Positions 34,422 to 42,303 of a stretch of DNA of 64,000 nt are shown here, one piece after another. The translations under genes were made by a program, and so were the position numbers. How positions within the stretch are numbered: position 1 is the first letter of the stretch; every line of letters begins with the position of its first letter. Source of the DNA: JANNPJ01 sp965200525 (lineage in GTDB: Bacteria > Actinomycetota > Actinomycetes > Actinomycetales > Kineosporiaceae). The notes under the pieces were generated by a model, which searched no databases, had not been told where the DNA came from, and worked only from the letters and a program-made list of their open reading frames with translations. Location: the NCBI GenBank assembly GCA_965200525.1, contig OZ241368.1, positions 7,280,422 through 7,344,421 of the forward strand, written 5' to 3'.

Positions 34422-35576
34422 TCAGACGCCGGCGCGCAGACGGCGGCGCTTCTGGGCGTACATGGCCGCATCGGCCCGGGTCAGGACGTCGGACAGGCGC
34501 ACCGGCGTCGAGGACAGGGCCAGACCGATGCTGGCCCCGACGCTGTAGGTGCCGAAGGCGCCCTGGATCGGCCGGGCGATCTCCTCCTGCAGCCGGGTCA
34601 GCAGGGACTGGGCCGAGCCCGAGATGGTCCGCCCGGCCATCACCACGACGAACTCGTCACCGCCGACCCGGGCGATGATGTCGGCGTCGCGCACGCTCTC
34701 GCGCAGCCGCCGGGCCACCTCCCGCAGCACCTCGTCGCCGGCGTCATGTCCGAGCGTGTCGTTGATCTTCTTGAAGCCGTCGAGGTCGATCAGCAGGACG
34801 GCCAGCTCGTCGCCGTCCACCCGGGTCAGGTTCTCGGCCCCGAGCAGGACGGCCCGGTTGGACAGGCCGGTGAGCGAGTCGTGCGTGGCGGCGTAGCGGG
34901 CCTGGGCCTCCTGCTCGCGCAGGGCGCTGTGCAGGCGGGCGTGCTGGATGGCGATGGCGGCGTGGTCGGCGAACAGCTCCAGGATCTCCAGCTGCCACGA
35001 CTCGGGCCGCCGGCCGTGGAAGGGCAGGTCCACCGACAGGACACCGACCCATTCCCCGGTCGGGGCGGTGAGGGGAGCGTAGAGGCCGTCCAGCGGGTGC
35101 CAGGTGACGTCGTCCTCGGGCACGGGGCTGTTCGGCACCCAGGCGTACATCTCGGTCTCGGAGTGATTGCGCCCGTCGATCCAGCGCAGATTGCCGATGG
35201 GCTCGGACCGGGCCAGCTCGGCCGCCCACTTCTCGGCCGTGCCGACCGATCCCATCAGGGTGTCGCGGGCCTCGGCGTCGCCGGCCACGGAGACCACCAC
35301 GAAGTCGCCGTCAGGCCGGACCAGGTTGACCGCGGCGACGCCGAAGCCGGCGCCGTCGACCACGCCCTGCGCGACGGCGTCGAGGGTCGCGGGCAGGTCG
35401 AGACTGGAGTGCACGCGCTTGGTGATCTGGTGCAGGGCGCGGAAGGCGGCCAGCTGGGCCCCGGGCGACAGAACGCCGCCGTCGAGGTCGGCACTCGAAC
35501 CCCATCGATCATGACTCGACAAGGTTCCTGCCCTCCATGCCCTCGCGATCCCACTTCTCGATCGGTACGAACCCAC
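34422..35576 (-). CDS. GAF-GGDEF diguanylate cyclase
   Basis: A 384-residue cytoplasmic protein. The N-terminal GAF domain (about 45-205) contains [19 protein letters not shown] and ends with [24 protein letters not shown] domain follows (about 215-380) with [35 protein letters not shown] and a canonical GGDEF. The inhibitory site RDAD sits five residues before it, so the enzyme should be feedback-inhibited by cyclic di-GMP. The start is uncertain: GTG 35576 gives a basic, poorly conserved leader of about 30 residues. Transcribed in the same direction as, and upstream of, a chemoreceptor, it may link motility and cyclic di-GMP levels. Confidence 0.87.
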   Translation of the reverse strand: MGSYRSRSGIARAWRAGTLSSHDRWGSSADLDGGVLSPGAQLAAFRALHQITKRVHSSLDLPATLDAVAQGVVDGAGFGVAAVNLVRPDGDFVVVSVAGDAEARDTLMGSVGTAEKWAAELARSEPIGNLRWIDGRNHSETEMYAWVPNSPVPEDDVTWHPLDGLYAPLTAPTGEWVGVLSVDLPFHGRRPESWQLEILELFADHAAIAIQHARLHSALREQEAQARYAATHDSLTGLSNRAVLLGAENLTRVDGDELAVLLIDLDGFKKINDTLGHDAGDEVLREVARRLRESVRDADIIARVGGDEFVVVMAGRTISGSAQSLLTRLQEEIARPIQGAFGTYSVGASIGLALSSTPVRLSDVLTRADAAMYAQKRRRLRAGV

Positions 35577-35800
35577 CCGACCTGTAGCCGAATCCGGTCA
35601 GTATTCATCACCGGCGGCCCCGGTAGCGCATTGAGCCCGTTGTGACTTTGCGCCCGTATTCGCACGGTCGGCACGTCCGGGCGCCCGGTCGCGGACCATC
35701 GACACCTCAGCCGCGACCACGACACGCAGCCGCGTGTAGATCTGTCGGGATGTGTTTGTTTTCCTAAGATTATGTGGACATATTGACAACCTATCGAACA

Positions 35801-35820
35801 TGAGAGCTCAATATCTCTCA
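35801..35820. promoter_or_regulatory. Inverted repeat upstream of the alpha-galactosidase
   Basis: TGAGAG (35801-35806) and CTCTCA (35815-35820) form a 20-bp imperfect palindrome within an AT-richer stretch, just after a TTGACA at 35783-35788 that could be a -35 element. It could be an operator for a sugar-responsive repressor of the downstream secreted glycosidase. No matching regulator gene is adjacent. Confidence 0.35.
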
Positions 35821-35943
35821 GACCGCTGGGAGTCCCCTGACCCTCTCCTGGACATGGCCGCTGGCCTGTGTGTGCGCCCGGATGCGCGGTCCGACGGCCG
35901 GTAGGTCACGGCCGTGCGGTGCTCGGCGACTCAAAGGAGAGTC

Positions 35944-37704
35944 ATGTCCACACGCAGGTCAACCCGCAGGTTCACCCGGCTGGTCACGGCGGTGGCGCTG
36001 CTCGCGTCGTCCTCGATCCTGGGATCGGCCCTGATCGGTACCAGCGCGGCCTCCGCCGCCGACAACGGTGCCGCGGCGACGCCGCCGGCCGGCTGGAGCA
36101 GCTGGAGCTTCGTGCGCAACACCCCCACCGACGCCAAGATCAAGGCCCAGGCCCAGGCGCTGCACGACTCCGGCCTGGTCGGCCACGGCTACACCTACCT
36201 GAACATCGACGACTTCTACTACCTCAACCCCTCCCAGACGGTGGACCAGTACGGCCGCTGGGTGATCGACACCGCGAAGTTCCCCAACGGCATGGCCAAC
36301 GTCGGTGCCTACGTGCACAACCTGGGTGAGAAGTTCGGCCTGTACCTGACTCCGGGCATCCCGGTGGCGGCCTACAACCAGAACACCCCGATCGAGGGGA
36401 CGTCGTTCCACGCTCGCGACATCGTCTCCGACACCAGCCGCTACGAGGCCAACTACAACTTCGGCAACGGCGCGATGTACTTCATCGACTGGGGCAAGAA
36501 CCCTGCCGCGGCCCAGGCTTTCGTCAACTCCTGGGCCAGGCTGCTGGCTTCCTACGGCGCCGACTACCTCAAGATCGACGGCGTCGGCACCGGCGACCAG
36601 GACGACGTCATCGGCTGGTCGAAGGCTTTGGCCGCCTCGGGCCGGACCATCCACTTCGGACTGTCCAACGGCCTGGCCCGCGACCACGCGGCCACCTGGC
36701 GGCAGTACGCCAACAGCTGGCGGACCGAGGGCGACATCGAGTGCTACTGCTCGACCCTGACCAACTGGAACAACGTCTCCTCCCGGTGGAACGACCTGCC
36801 GGCCTGGGCGGCGTGGGCCGGGCCGGGCGGCTGGAACGACCCCGACTCGATCGAGGTCGGCAACGGCACCAGCACCGGCCTGAGCCCGGACGAGCGCCGC
36901 AGCCAGATCACCCTGTGGTCGATCTCGGCGGCGTCCCTGCTACTGGGCACCGACCTGACCCACCTCGACTCCGGCGACCTCGCCCTGCTCACCAACGACG
37001 AGGTGCTGGCGATCGACCGGGCCGGGAACGCCGCGATCCCGGTGTCTCAGTCGTCGCAACAGCAGGTCTGGCGAGCGCCGGGCCCGAACGGCACCACCAC
37101 CGTGGCCCTGTTCAACCTCAGCGGCGCCACCGCGACCGTGACCGCCAACTTCACCGACGTCGGCTTCACCGGCAACGCCGCCGTGCGCGACCTGTGGAGC
37201 CACACCGACCTGGGCACCTCGGCCAACTCGTTCTCCCGCTCGCTGCCGGCCCACGGCTCGGCCCTGCTGCGCCTGACCCCCGCCGCCGGCGTCACCCCGA
37301 CCGGTGGTCCCCTGGTCAGCGCCCTGTCCGCGCGGTGCGCCGACGACCCGCACAGCACCACCACCAACGGCACCCAGGTGATCGTGTACGACTGCAACAA
37401 CCAGACCAACCAGCGGGTCACCTACAGCAGCTCGACCAAGGCGCTGAAGCTGATGGGCAAGTGCTTCGACGCCCACGACAACCAGACCGCGGTCGGCACC
37501 CACGTGGAGCTGTACGACTGCCACGGCGGGGCCAACCAGCAGTGGAACGTCAACGCCAACGGCACGATCACCGGCGTCCAGTCAGGCATCTGCCTCGACG
37601 TCACCGGGGTCACCAACCCCAACGAGTCGGGCCTGGAGCTGTGGACCTGCAACGGCGGCGGCAACCAGCGCTGGATGCTCGGCGCCGGCGTGCGCGTGGC
37701 CTGA
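35944..37704 (+). CDS. Secreted GH27 alpha-galactosidase with ricin-type lectin domain
   Basis: A 586-residue exported glycosidase. The signal peptide (residues 1-40, twin-basic start, ASAADN cleavage region) is followed by a GH27 catalytic barrel with YLNIDDFYY, the nucleophile Asp212 in YLKIDG and the acid/base Asp264 in EGDIE. A C-terminal beta-sandwich comes next, then a ricin B (CBM13-like) trefoil at about 455-586 with QxW-type repeats (NQQWNVN, NQRWMLG). It should release terminal alpha-linked galactose or related sugars from plant polysaccharides, with the lectin domain aiding binding. The ATG at 35944 follows AAAGGAGA; an upstream in-frame codon at 35914 is not needed. No transporter genes are adjacent. 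Confidence 0.93.
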   Translation: MSTRRSTRRFTRLVTAVALLASSSILGSALIGTSAASAADNGAAATPPAGWSSWSFVRNTPTDAKIKAQAQALHDSGLVGHGYTYLNIDDFYYLNPSQTVDQYGRWVIDTAKFPNGMANVGAYVHNLGEKFGLYLTPGIPVAAYNQNTPIEGTSFHARDIVSDTSRYEANYNFGNGAMYFIDWGKNPAAAQAFVNSWARLLASYGADYLKIDGVGTGDQDDVIGWSKALAASGRTIHFGLSNGLARDHAATWRQYANSWRTEGDIECYCSTLTNWNNVSSRWNDLPAWAAWAGPGGWNDPDSIEVGNGTSTGLSPDERRSQITLWSISAASLLLGTDLTHLDSGDLALLTNDEVLAIDRAGNAAIPVSQSSQQQVWRAPGPNGTTTVALFNLSGATATVTANFTDVGFTGNAAVRDLWSHTDLGTSANSFSRSLPAHGSALLRLTPAAGVTPTGGPLVSALSARCADDPHSTTTNGTQVIVYDCNNQTNQRVTYSSSTKALKLMGKCFDAHDNQTAVGTHVELYDCHGGANQQWNVNANGTITGVQSGICLDVTGVTNPNESGLELWTCNGGGNQRWMLGAGVRVA

Positions 37705-37730
37705 GCCGCTCCTCCTGACACCGGCCGGGG

Positions 37731-37766
37731 CGGCAGTTGCCGTCCCGGCCGGGACGGCAACTGCCG
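37731..37766. terminator. Perfect 36-bp palindrome, bidirectional terminator
   Basis: The two 18-base arms (37731-37748 and 37749-37766) are fully complementary with no loop. The palindrome lies between the converging alpha-galactosidase and GyrI-like genes and ends one base before the latter's stop codon. Confidence 0.75.
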
Positions 37767-37767
37767 C

Positions 37768-38277
37768 TCAGCGAATCGGCCAGGCGACGTCGAACACGTC
37801 GTCGTGCGGGCCCGCCTCGTAGAAATCGGTCCAGTACGTCTCCCGGGGAGGGCCGTCCATCTGCAGACCCTGGGCGCTCAGCCAGGCCGGGATGGTCTCG
37901 TAGACCTGACCGAGGCGACCGGACTGCACAACCTCTTTCGTCACTCGCACGTAGGCCTCCCGGTGGGCCGGAACGAGGTGCAGGCCGTCCGAGGAGGCCG
38001 TGCGGTCGGGGTGCAGCGCGGCGCCGATCTCGATCGGGACCTCCCCCTCGTTCGGATTCCCTTCGTAGATCACGACGAACACCGGGGCTTCGCCGAACGC
38101 CTCTCGCAGCAGGTAGGGCCACGCCACCGTGGTGCCGGCCCCGCCCAGCCCGCCGGCGGCCTCGCCGGTCCGGGCCATGGCGTCGGGCAGCCACTTCTCC
38201 AGACCGGCCTGGTCCACCGAGCGCGTCTCCGAAACCAGAACCTGGTCCGGGACCTGCCGGACTCGCACGTCGAACAT
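37768..38277 (-). CDS. GyrI-like / effector-binding domain protein
   Basis: A 169-residue single-domain protein of the GyrI-like small-molecule-binding (SOUL/BmrR effector-binding) fold. It begins VRVRQVPDQVLVSETRSV, the typical first strand, and ends with a strand carrying the acidic residue seen in these folds (RETYWTDFYEAGPHDD). No DNA-binding domain is fused, so it would act as a free binding protein or a cyclopropanoid hydrolase-like enzyme, both known in this family. It stands alone between a glycosidase and an ABM-domain gene. The ligand is unknown. Confidence 0.8.
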   Translation of the reverse strand: MFDVRVRQVPDQVLVSETRSVDQAGLEKWLPDAMARTGEAAGGLGGAGTTVAWPYLLREAFGEAPVFVVIYEGNPNEGEVPIEIGAALHPDRTASSDGLHLVPAHREAYVRVTKEVVQSGRLGQVYETIPAWLSAQGLQMDGPPRETYWTDFYEAGPHDDVFDVAWPIR

Positions 38278-38481
38278 GTCTGCTGTCTCCCTCGTTGGCG
38301 GTGCACGACTGCCGCTTCACCCATCCAGACCGCGCCGGCGAGAGGAACTCATCGCTGCCCGGTGCCCGACGGGCCTGCGGGTCAGGACAGGATCACTTGA
38401 GCCGACATAAGGTGTTCGCCATGGTCGACGTCGACGAACCTCGATCGCGCCGGCCCAGCGATTCGTGACCGGAGGTTGACG

Positions 38482-38811
38482 ATGATCTTCATTGCGGTGC
38501 GGTTCAAGGTCCGTCCTGAATACGCCGAGGGCTGGCTCGATCTGGTCGACGGCTTCACCCGGGCCACCCGCAGCGAGCCCGGCAACCTCTGGTTCGACTG
38601 GTCGCGCAGCGTGGACGACCCGGACGAGTTCGTCCTGCTGGAGGCCTTCCGCGACGGCGACGCCGGGGTGGCGCACGTCAGCTCCGACCACTTCCGGGCG
38701 GCGATGGCGGACATGCCGAAAGCCCTGGTCGAGACTCCGCGGATCATCAACGGCGAACTGCCCGGCGACACCTGGTCGCGGATGGGCGAGCTCGAGATCA
38801 CCCCGGAGTAG
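38482..38811 (+). CDS. Antibiotic biosynthesis monooxygenase (ABM) domain protein, YgiN-like
   Basis: A 109-residue ferredoxin-like alpha/beta-barrel protein of the ABM/YgiN quinol monooxygenase family. It starts FIAVRFKVRPEY and carries LWFDWSRSVDDPDEFVLLEA and the His of SSDHFRAAMADM. Members are cofactor-free oxygenases of phenols and quinols or heme-degrading enzymes. The ATG at 38482 has GGAGG six bases before it; a TTG two codons upstream is a weaker choice. No other genes of a pathway are adjacent. Confidence 0.82.
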   Translation: MIFIAVRFKVRPEYAEGWLDLVDGFTRATRSEPGNLWFDWSRSVDDPDEFVLLEAFRDGDAGVAHVSSDHFRAAMADMPKALVETPRIINGELPGDTWSRMGELEITPE

Positions 38812-38826
38812 ACCTTCCCTGGCTGG

Positions 38827-39321
38827 TCAGCTGACGGTGGCCCACGCCGGGTCGACCGGGGCATGGATGAGACGGCGGTGGCCCAGCGGGGCGTCCAGAT
38901 CCAGGTAGCCGGTCGCGGTCGGTGCGCCCGCCGCGCAGTCGAAGGCCGGTGCATACCGGCGGGAGAACGCGGCCACGGTCACGGTCGTGCTGGTCTCGCT
39001 GACCCGGATCCCGGCCGAGCGCACGCACGCGCCGTCCCCGGCCCGGTACTTCACCACCAGCTGACGCCGGTCGCCGGACATCCCCCGCAGGGTCCAGGCC
39101 ACGCTGAGGTCTCCCTCCTGGGCCGAGCTCAGCATCGCGACCGGCCCGACCTTCTCCGGCACCGGGTTCGTGGCGGTCAGCGGATCGGTGACACCGGGCT
39201 TCAGGTCGCGTGCGGCCAGCGCGGCCGAGGCCGGGCCCGCATCGTTCTGGTCGCCCGATGAGCATCCGGACGACACCACGATGCCGGCCAGAACCACGGC
39301 CACCCCCAGCCCACCCCGCAC
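38827..39321 (-). CDS. Small putative lipoprotein
   Basis: A 164-residue secreted protein with a short signal sequence (GGLGVAVVLAGIVVSSGC) ending in a lipobox-like VSSGC, so Cys near residue 19 would be lipid-modified and anchor it to the outer face of the membrane. The mature part has two more cysteines (GACVRSAG; FDCAAGA) and beta-rich segments (VAWTLRGM, RQLVVKYRAG). The GTG start at 39321 follows GAGGGAG. No family is recognised. It is convergent with the ABM gene with only 15 bases between. Confidence 0.65.
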   Translation of the reverse strand: MRGGLGVAVVLAGIVVSSGCSSGDQNDAGPASAALAARDLKPGVTDPLTATNPVPEKVGPVAMLSSAQEGDLSVAWTLRGMSGDRRQLVVKYRAGDGACVRSAGIRVSETSTTVTVAAFSRRYAPAFDCAAGAPTATGYLDLDAPLGHRRLIHAPVDPAWATVS

Positions 39322-39645
39322 GACGTTCTCCCTCGCTCCGGTCCGGCGCCTCGGTCCGGCGCTCCGGCAGTGAGACGCACCCGCCCTGCGAGTGGTTCCA
39401 CCCGGCCGCGGGATCTGCACCACCACCGGCGCGATCACCCTGCCGCACGACTCGGCCCACCTCGACCTGCGGACCACCTGTACGGCATGGTTCTCAGCTC
39501 GGCGTCGGACTGAGTCCGGCCCCGGATCCCCGACCCATGGCTGAACTGACGACGGTCTGGACGAGCGCGCGGCCACCGGGAGCAATAGCGTCCGTTCGTC
39601 AGGCCTCTACTGCCGTCAGGCAGTCAGATCTATCAGAGGAGAACC

Positions 39646-39933
39646 ATGAGCGAGCAGACATTTCCCGACACTGAGGGTCCTGCCGACGGCGGCGCCTCGG
39701 GCGTTCCCGGCGAGCACGACGGCGGCGCGGACGGCGGAGCCGACTCCGGCGCCGAAGGCCCCGCTGACGGCGGCGCCTCGGGCGTTCCCGGCGAGCACGA
39801 CGGCGGCGCGGACGGCGGAGCCGACTCCGGCGCCGAGGGCCCGGCCGACGGCGGCGCCTCGGGCGTTCCCGGCGAGCACGACGGCGGCGCGGACGGCGGC
39901 GCCGATGGTGGCGCGGACGGCAGCGCCAGCTGA
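39646..39933 (+). CDS. Small repetitive Asp/Gly/Ala-rich peptide, candidate modified-peptide precursor
   Basis: A 95-residue peptide made of a 9-residue leader-like start (MSEQTFPDT) and three copies of a 27-residue unit built only from Gly, Ala, Asp, Glu, Ser, Pro, His and Val; the last copy varies and is followed by a short DGSAS tail. There is no Lys, Arg or Cys, and one His per repeat sits in the context GEHDGG. The start ATG follows AGAGGAGA with ideal spacing. Its stop codon directly abuts the GTG of a JmjC/cupin oxygenase gene. It does not look like a shadow frame because it has a strong ribosome-binding site and tight coupling. I infer a substrate of the oxygenase; structural or metal-binding roles are alternatives. 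Confidence 0.75.
   Translation: MSEQTFPDTEGPADGGASGVPGEHDGGADGGADSGAEGPADGGASGVPGEHDGGADGGADSGAEGPADGGASGVPGEHDGGADGGADGGADGSAS
39673..39915 (+). repeat. Three 81-bp in-frame tandem repeats
   Basis: Units at 39673-39753, 39754-39834 and 39835-39915 each encode 27 residues beginning E-G-P-A-D-G-G-A-S. The units are almost identical at nucleotide level, including silent positions. The third differs at its end (GGADGGA instead of GGADSGA), and the differences in all three are mainly at codon third positions. Confidence 0.9.
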
Positions 39934-41211
39934 GTGAGTACTGAGAATGCGGCGCCCAGCGCGCCGGCCTCGGCGTCGGAGGGTGGGGCCGCCCGCCCCG
40001 CCCTCCGGCGCTGCACTTCCCTGGACCCCGAGCGCTTCGGTGAGCAGATCTGGGGCAAGCAGGCCTGGCTGAGCCGCGCCGGCGAGCTGCCGGCCTCCTT
40101 CGAGGACCTGTTCAGCCTGGCCGCGGCCGACGAGGTGCTCTCCCGGCAGGGCCTGCGCACGCCCTTCCTGCGGGTGGCCAAGGACGGCGCCACGCTGCCC
40201 GCGGCCCGCTTCACCACCGGCGGCGGAGTCGGTGCCGGGGTCAGCGACCAGGCCTCTGACGTGCGTCTGAGCCAGCTGTTCGCCGACGGCTCGACCATCG
40301 TGCTGCAGGCCCTGCACCGCACCCATGCCCCGGTGATCGACTTCGCCCAGGCCCTGGGGGCCGACCTCGGCCACCCGGTGCAGGTCAACGCCTACCTGAC
40401 GCCGCCGCAGTCGCAGGGTTTCTCGTCCCACTACGACGTCCACGACGTCTTTGTGCTGCAGATCTCCGGGGCGAAGCGCTGGCGCATCCACGCCCCGGTC
40501 CACCCCGCGCCGCTGCGCGACCAACCGTGGACCGACCACCGGGCCGCGGTCGAGGCGGCCGCGAGGCAAGAGCCCCTGATCGATGCCGTGCTGCAGCCCG
40601 GTGATGCGCTCTACCTGCCGCGCGGATACCTGCACTCGGCCGTGGCGCTCGGCGAGACCACCGCCCACCTGACCGTCGGCGTCCACGTCTGGACCCGCCG
40701 TCACCTGCTGGAGCAGTTGCTGGCGGCCAGCGGCGACCGGGAGGAACTGCGCACCAGCCTGCCGCTGGGCGTTGACGTGAGCGACCCGCAGGCCCTGCGC
40801 AGCGAACTGGAGGCCACCGTGGCGGCCTTCACCGCCCGGATCGGGCTGGTCGAGGCCGAGCAGGTGGCCGCCCGGCTGAGCACGCCGATGCTGAGCGCGG
40901 CCAAGGCCGAACCGGTCGCCCCGCTGGCCCAGGCGGCGGCGGTGGCGGGCGTCGGGCGGCTCGACCGGTTGCGCTGGCGCCGGGCCCTGCCGGTGGTGAC
41001 CCGCCGCGCGGGTGATCAACTTCTGGTGCGGACCCCGGACGGCGAGGTGCGCCTGCCGGTCCAGGCCGAGGTGGCCCTGGACCAGCTCCGGGCCGGGCAG
41101 GTGCTCGGCGTGGGCGACCTGCCGGTGTCCGGCTCACCCGAGGGCGGCGACGAGCAGCTCGACCTGGCCCGCCTGCTGCTGCGTCACTGCCTGGCCGTCC
41201 TGGTCCGATGA
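39934..41211 (+). CDS. JmjC/cupin-4 Fe(II)/2-oxoglutarate-dependent oxygenase
   Basis: A 425-residue protein of the cupin_4/JmjC protein-hydroxylase group (relatives of RoxA/YcfD and FIH-type enzymes). The double-stranded helix core bears the iron triad His166-x-Asp168 (SHYDVHD) and His234 (RGYLHSAV), and Lys181 in SGAKRW is positioned to bind 2-oxoglutarate. The C-terminal ~170 residues resemble the helical plus winged-helix extension of ribosomal oxygenases (HLLEQLLAASGDREEL; RAGDQLLVRTPDGEVRL). The GTG start immediately follows the stop of the repeat peptide. FIH-type relatives hydroxylate Asp, Asn or His, all but Asn being present in that peptide. I infer hydroxylation of the peptide's Asp or His residues. 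Confidence 0.85.
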   Translation: MSTENAAPSAPASASEGGAARPALRRCTSLDPERFGEQIWGKQAWLSRAGELPASFEDLFSLAAADEVLSRQGLRTPFLRVAKDGATLPAARFTTGGGVGAGVSDQASDVRLSQLFADGSTIVLQALHRTHAPVIDFAQALGADLGHPVQVNAYLTPPQSQGFSSHYDVHDVFVLQISGAKRWRIHAPVHPAPLRDQPWTDHRAAVEAAARQEPLIDAVLQPGDALYLPRGYLHSAVALGETTAHLTVGVHVWTRRHLLEQLLAASGDREELRTSLPLGVDVSDPQALRSELEATVAAFTARIGLVEAEQVAARLSTPMLSAAKAEPVAPLAQAAAVAGVGRLDRLRWRRALPVVTRRAGDQLLVRTPDGEVRLPVQAEVALDQLRAGQVLGVGDLPVSGSPEGGDEQLDLARLLLRHCLAVLVR

Positions 41212-41251
41212 ATGCCCGATGACGGCGTGGTGAAGGCCTGATGATGGCGTG

Positions 41252-42217
41252 ATGAGCTTGGATCCACGCCTGGCTCGCTGCTCGGTCGCGGCGCGCGCTC
41301 ACGACGACCCGATGGTCGCCACCGCTCCCCCGGCTCGCCGGTTCGTGCTGCTGGAGGTGCCCGGCCCGTGGGCCGGCGACCTGTTCCAGGCCGGCCACCT
41401 GCGCCCGGACGTCATGGCCGCCGTGCGGGCGGGCGCGGCCCGGATCGGGGCCCGGCTGCTGCTCATCCGCCGATCCGGGCGCCATCCCCTCGACCCGGGA
41501 CACCCGCGGGCCTGGGCGGTGGGCGAGATCGGCACCGGATTCAGCTGGGGACAGTGGCAGCAGGAGGACGATCTGCTCGCGGTGGACGTCGGGGCCGAGC
41601 TGGCCGCGTTGAGCCGTCCGGGTGAACCGGGTGCGAGCCGGCCGCCCGCCCGCCCCCTCGCCCTGGTCTGCACCCACGGCCGGCACGACCTGTGCTGCGC
41701 TCTGGAGGGGCGGGCCGCGGCCGCCGTCGCCGCGGCCCATCCGCGGGTGGACGTGTGGGAGTGCTCGCACCTGGGCGGTGACCGGTTCGCGGCCAACCTG
41801 CTGTGGCTGCCCTCGGGCCTGCTGTTCGGTGGGCTGAACGCCGCCAACACGACCGCCGTCCTCGACCGGGCCCTGACCGGCCAGGTGCTGCTAGAGCACT
41901 TCCGCGGCCGGTGCGGCGACCCGGTCGTGGCCCAGGCCGCCCAGTGGCACCTCCTGCGGGCGCTGGGGCAGACGCGGCCGGACGCCGTGCGGGTGCGGTC
42001 GATCGAGGCCGGCCCGGAAACGGAGCGACGAGCCCGGGTCGTGCTGACCCACGAGGAGCAGGCCTACCGGATCGAGCTCACCTGGACCCTGCAGCCGGCC
42101 CGGGCCCTGACCTGTGCGGCCGGTGCGGCCGGCACCTCCAGCCGGGCCCGGGTGTACCGCCTGAGCGGCGAACCCGAGCGGCTCAGCGCCTTGCCGGCCG
42201 CTCGGGGCCGGTCCTGA
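41252..42217 (+). CDS. Sucrase/ferredoxin-like iron-sulfur protein
   Basis: A 321-residue member of the sucrase/ferredoxin-like family, whose C-terminal part is a thioredoxin-fold [2Fe-2S] ferredoxin. Cysteines are at 140 (CTHGRHDLCC), 148-149 and 171 (WECSHLGGDRF), with a further Cys at 221 (GRCGD). The motif SHLGGDRFAANLL is characteristic. The N-terminal half (LLEVPGPWAGDLFQAG) is the usual family extension. It follows the JmjC oxygenase on the same strand after 40 bases, so it could deliver electrons to keep the iron reduced, although 2-oxoglutarate enzymes do not strictly need a ferredoxin. The ATG at 41252 is weakly supported; a GTG lies one codon upstream. Confidence 0.85.
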   Translation: MSLDPRLARCSVAARAHDDPMVATAPPARRFVLLEVPGPWAGDLFQAGHLRPDVMAAVRAGAARIGARLLLIRRSGRHPLDPGHPRAWAVGEIGTGFSWGQWQQEDDLLAVDVGAELAALSRPGEPGASRPPARPLALVCTHGRHDLCCALEGRAAAAVAAAHPRVDVWECSHLGGDRFAANLLWLPSGLLFGGLNAANTTAVLDRALTGQVLLEHFRGRCGDPVVAQAAQWHLLRALGQTRPDAVRVRSIEAGPETERRARVVLTHEEQAYRIELTWTLQPARALTCAAGAAGTSSRARVYRLSGEPERLSALPAARGRS

Positions 42218-42303
42218 ACCGTTCCCGGAGCGCGGATCGCTGATCGGGCGCCCGACGCCGTTAGGCTCGGTCAGGCCCATTTTCTTGTACAGACGGGATT
42301 GCC

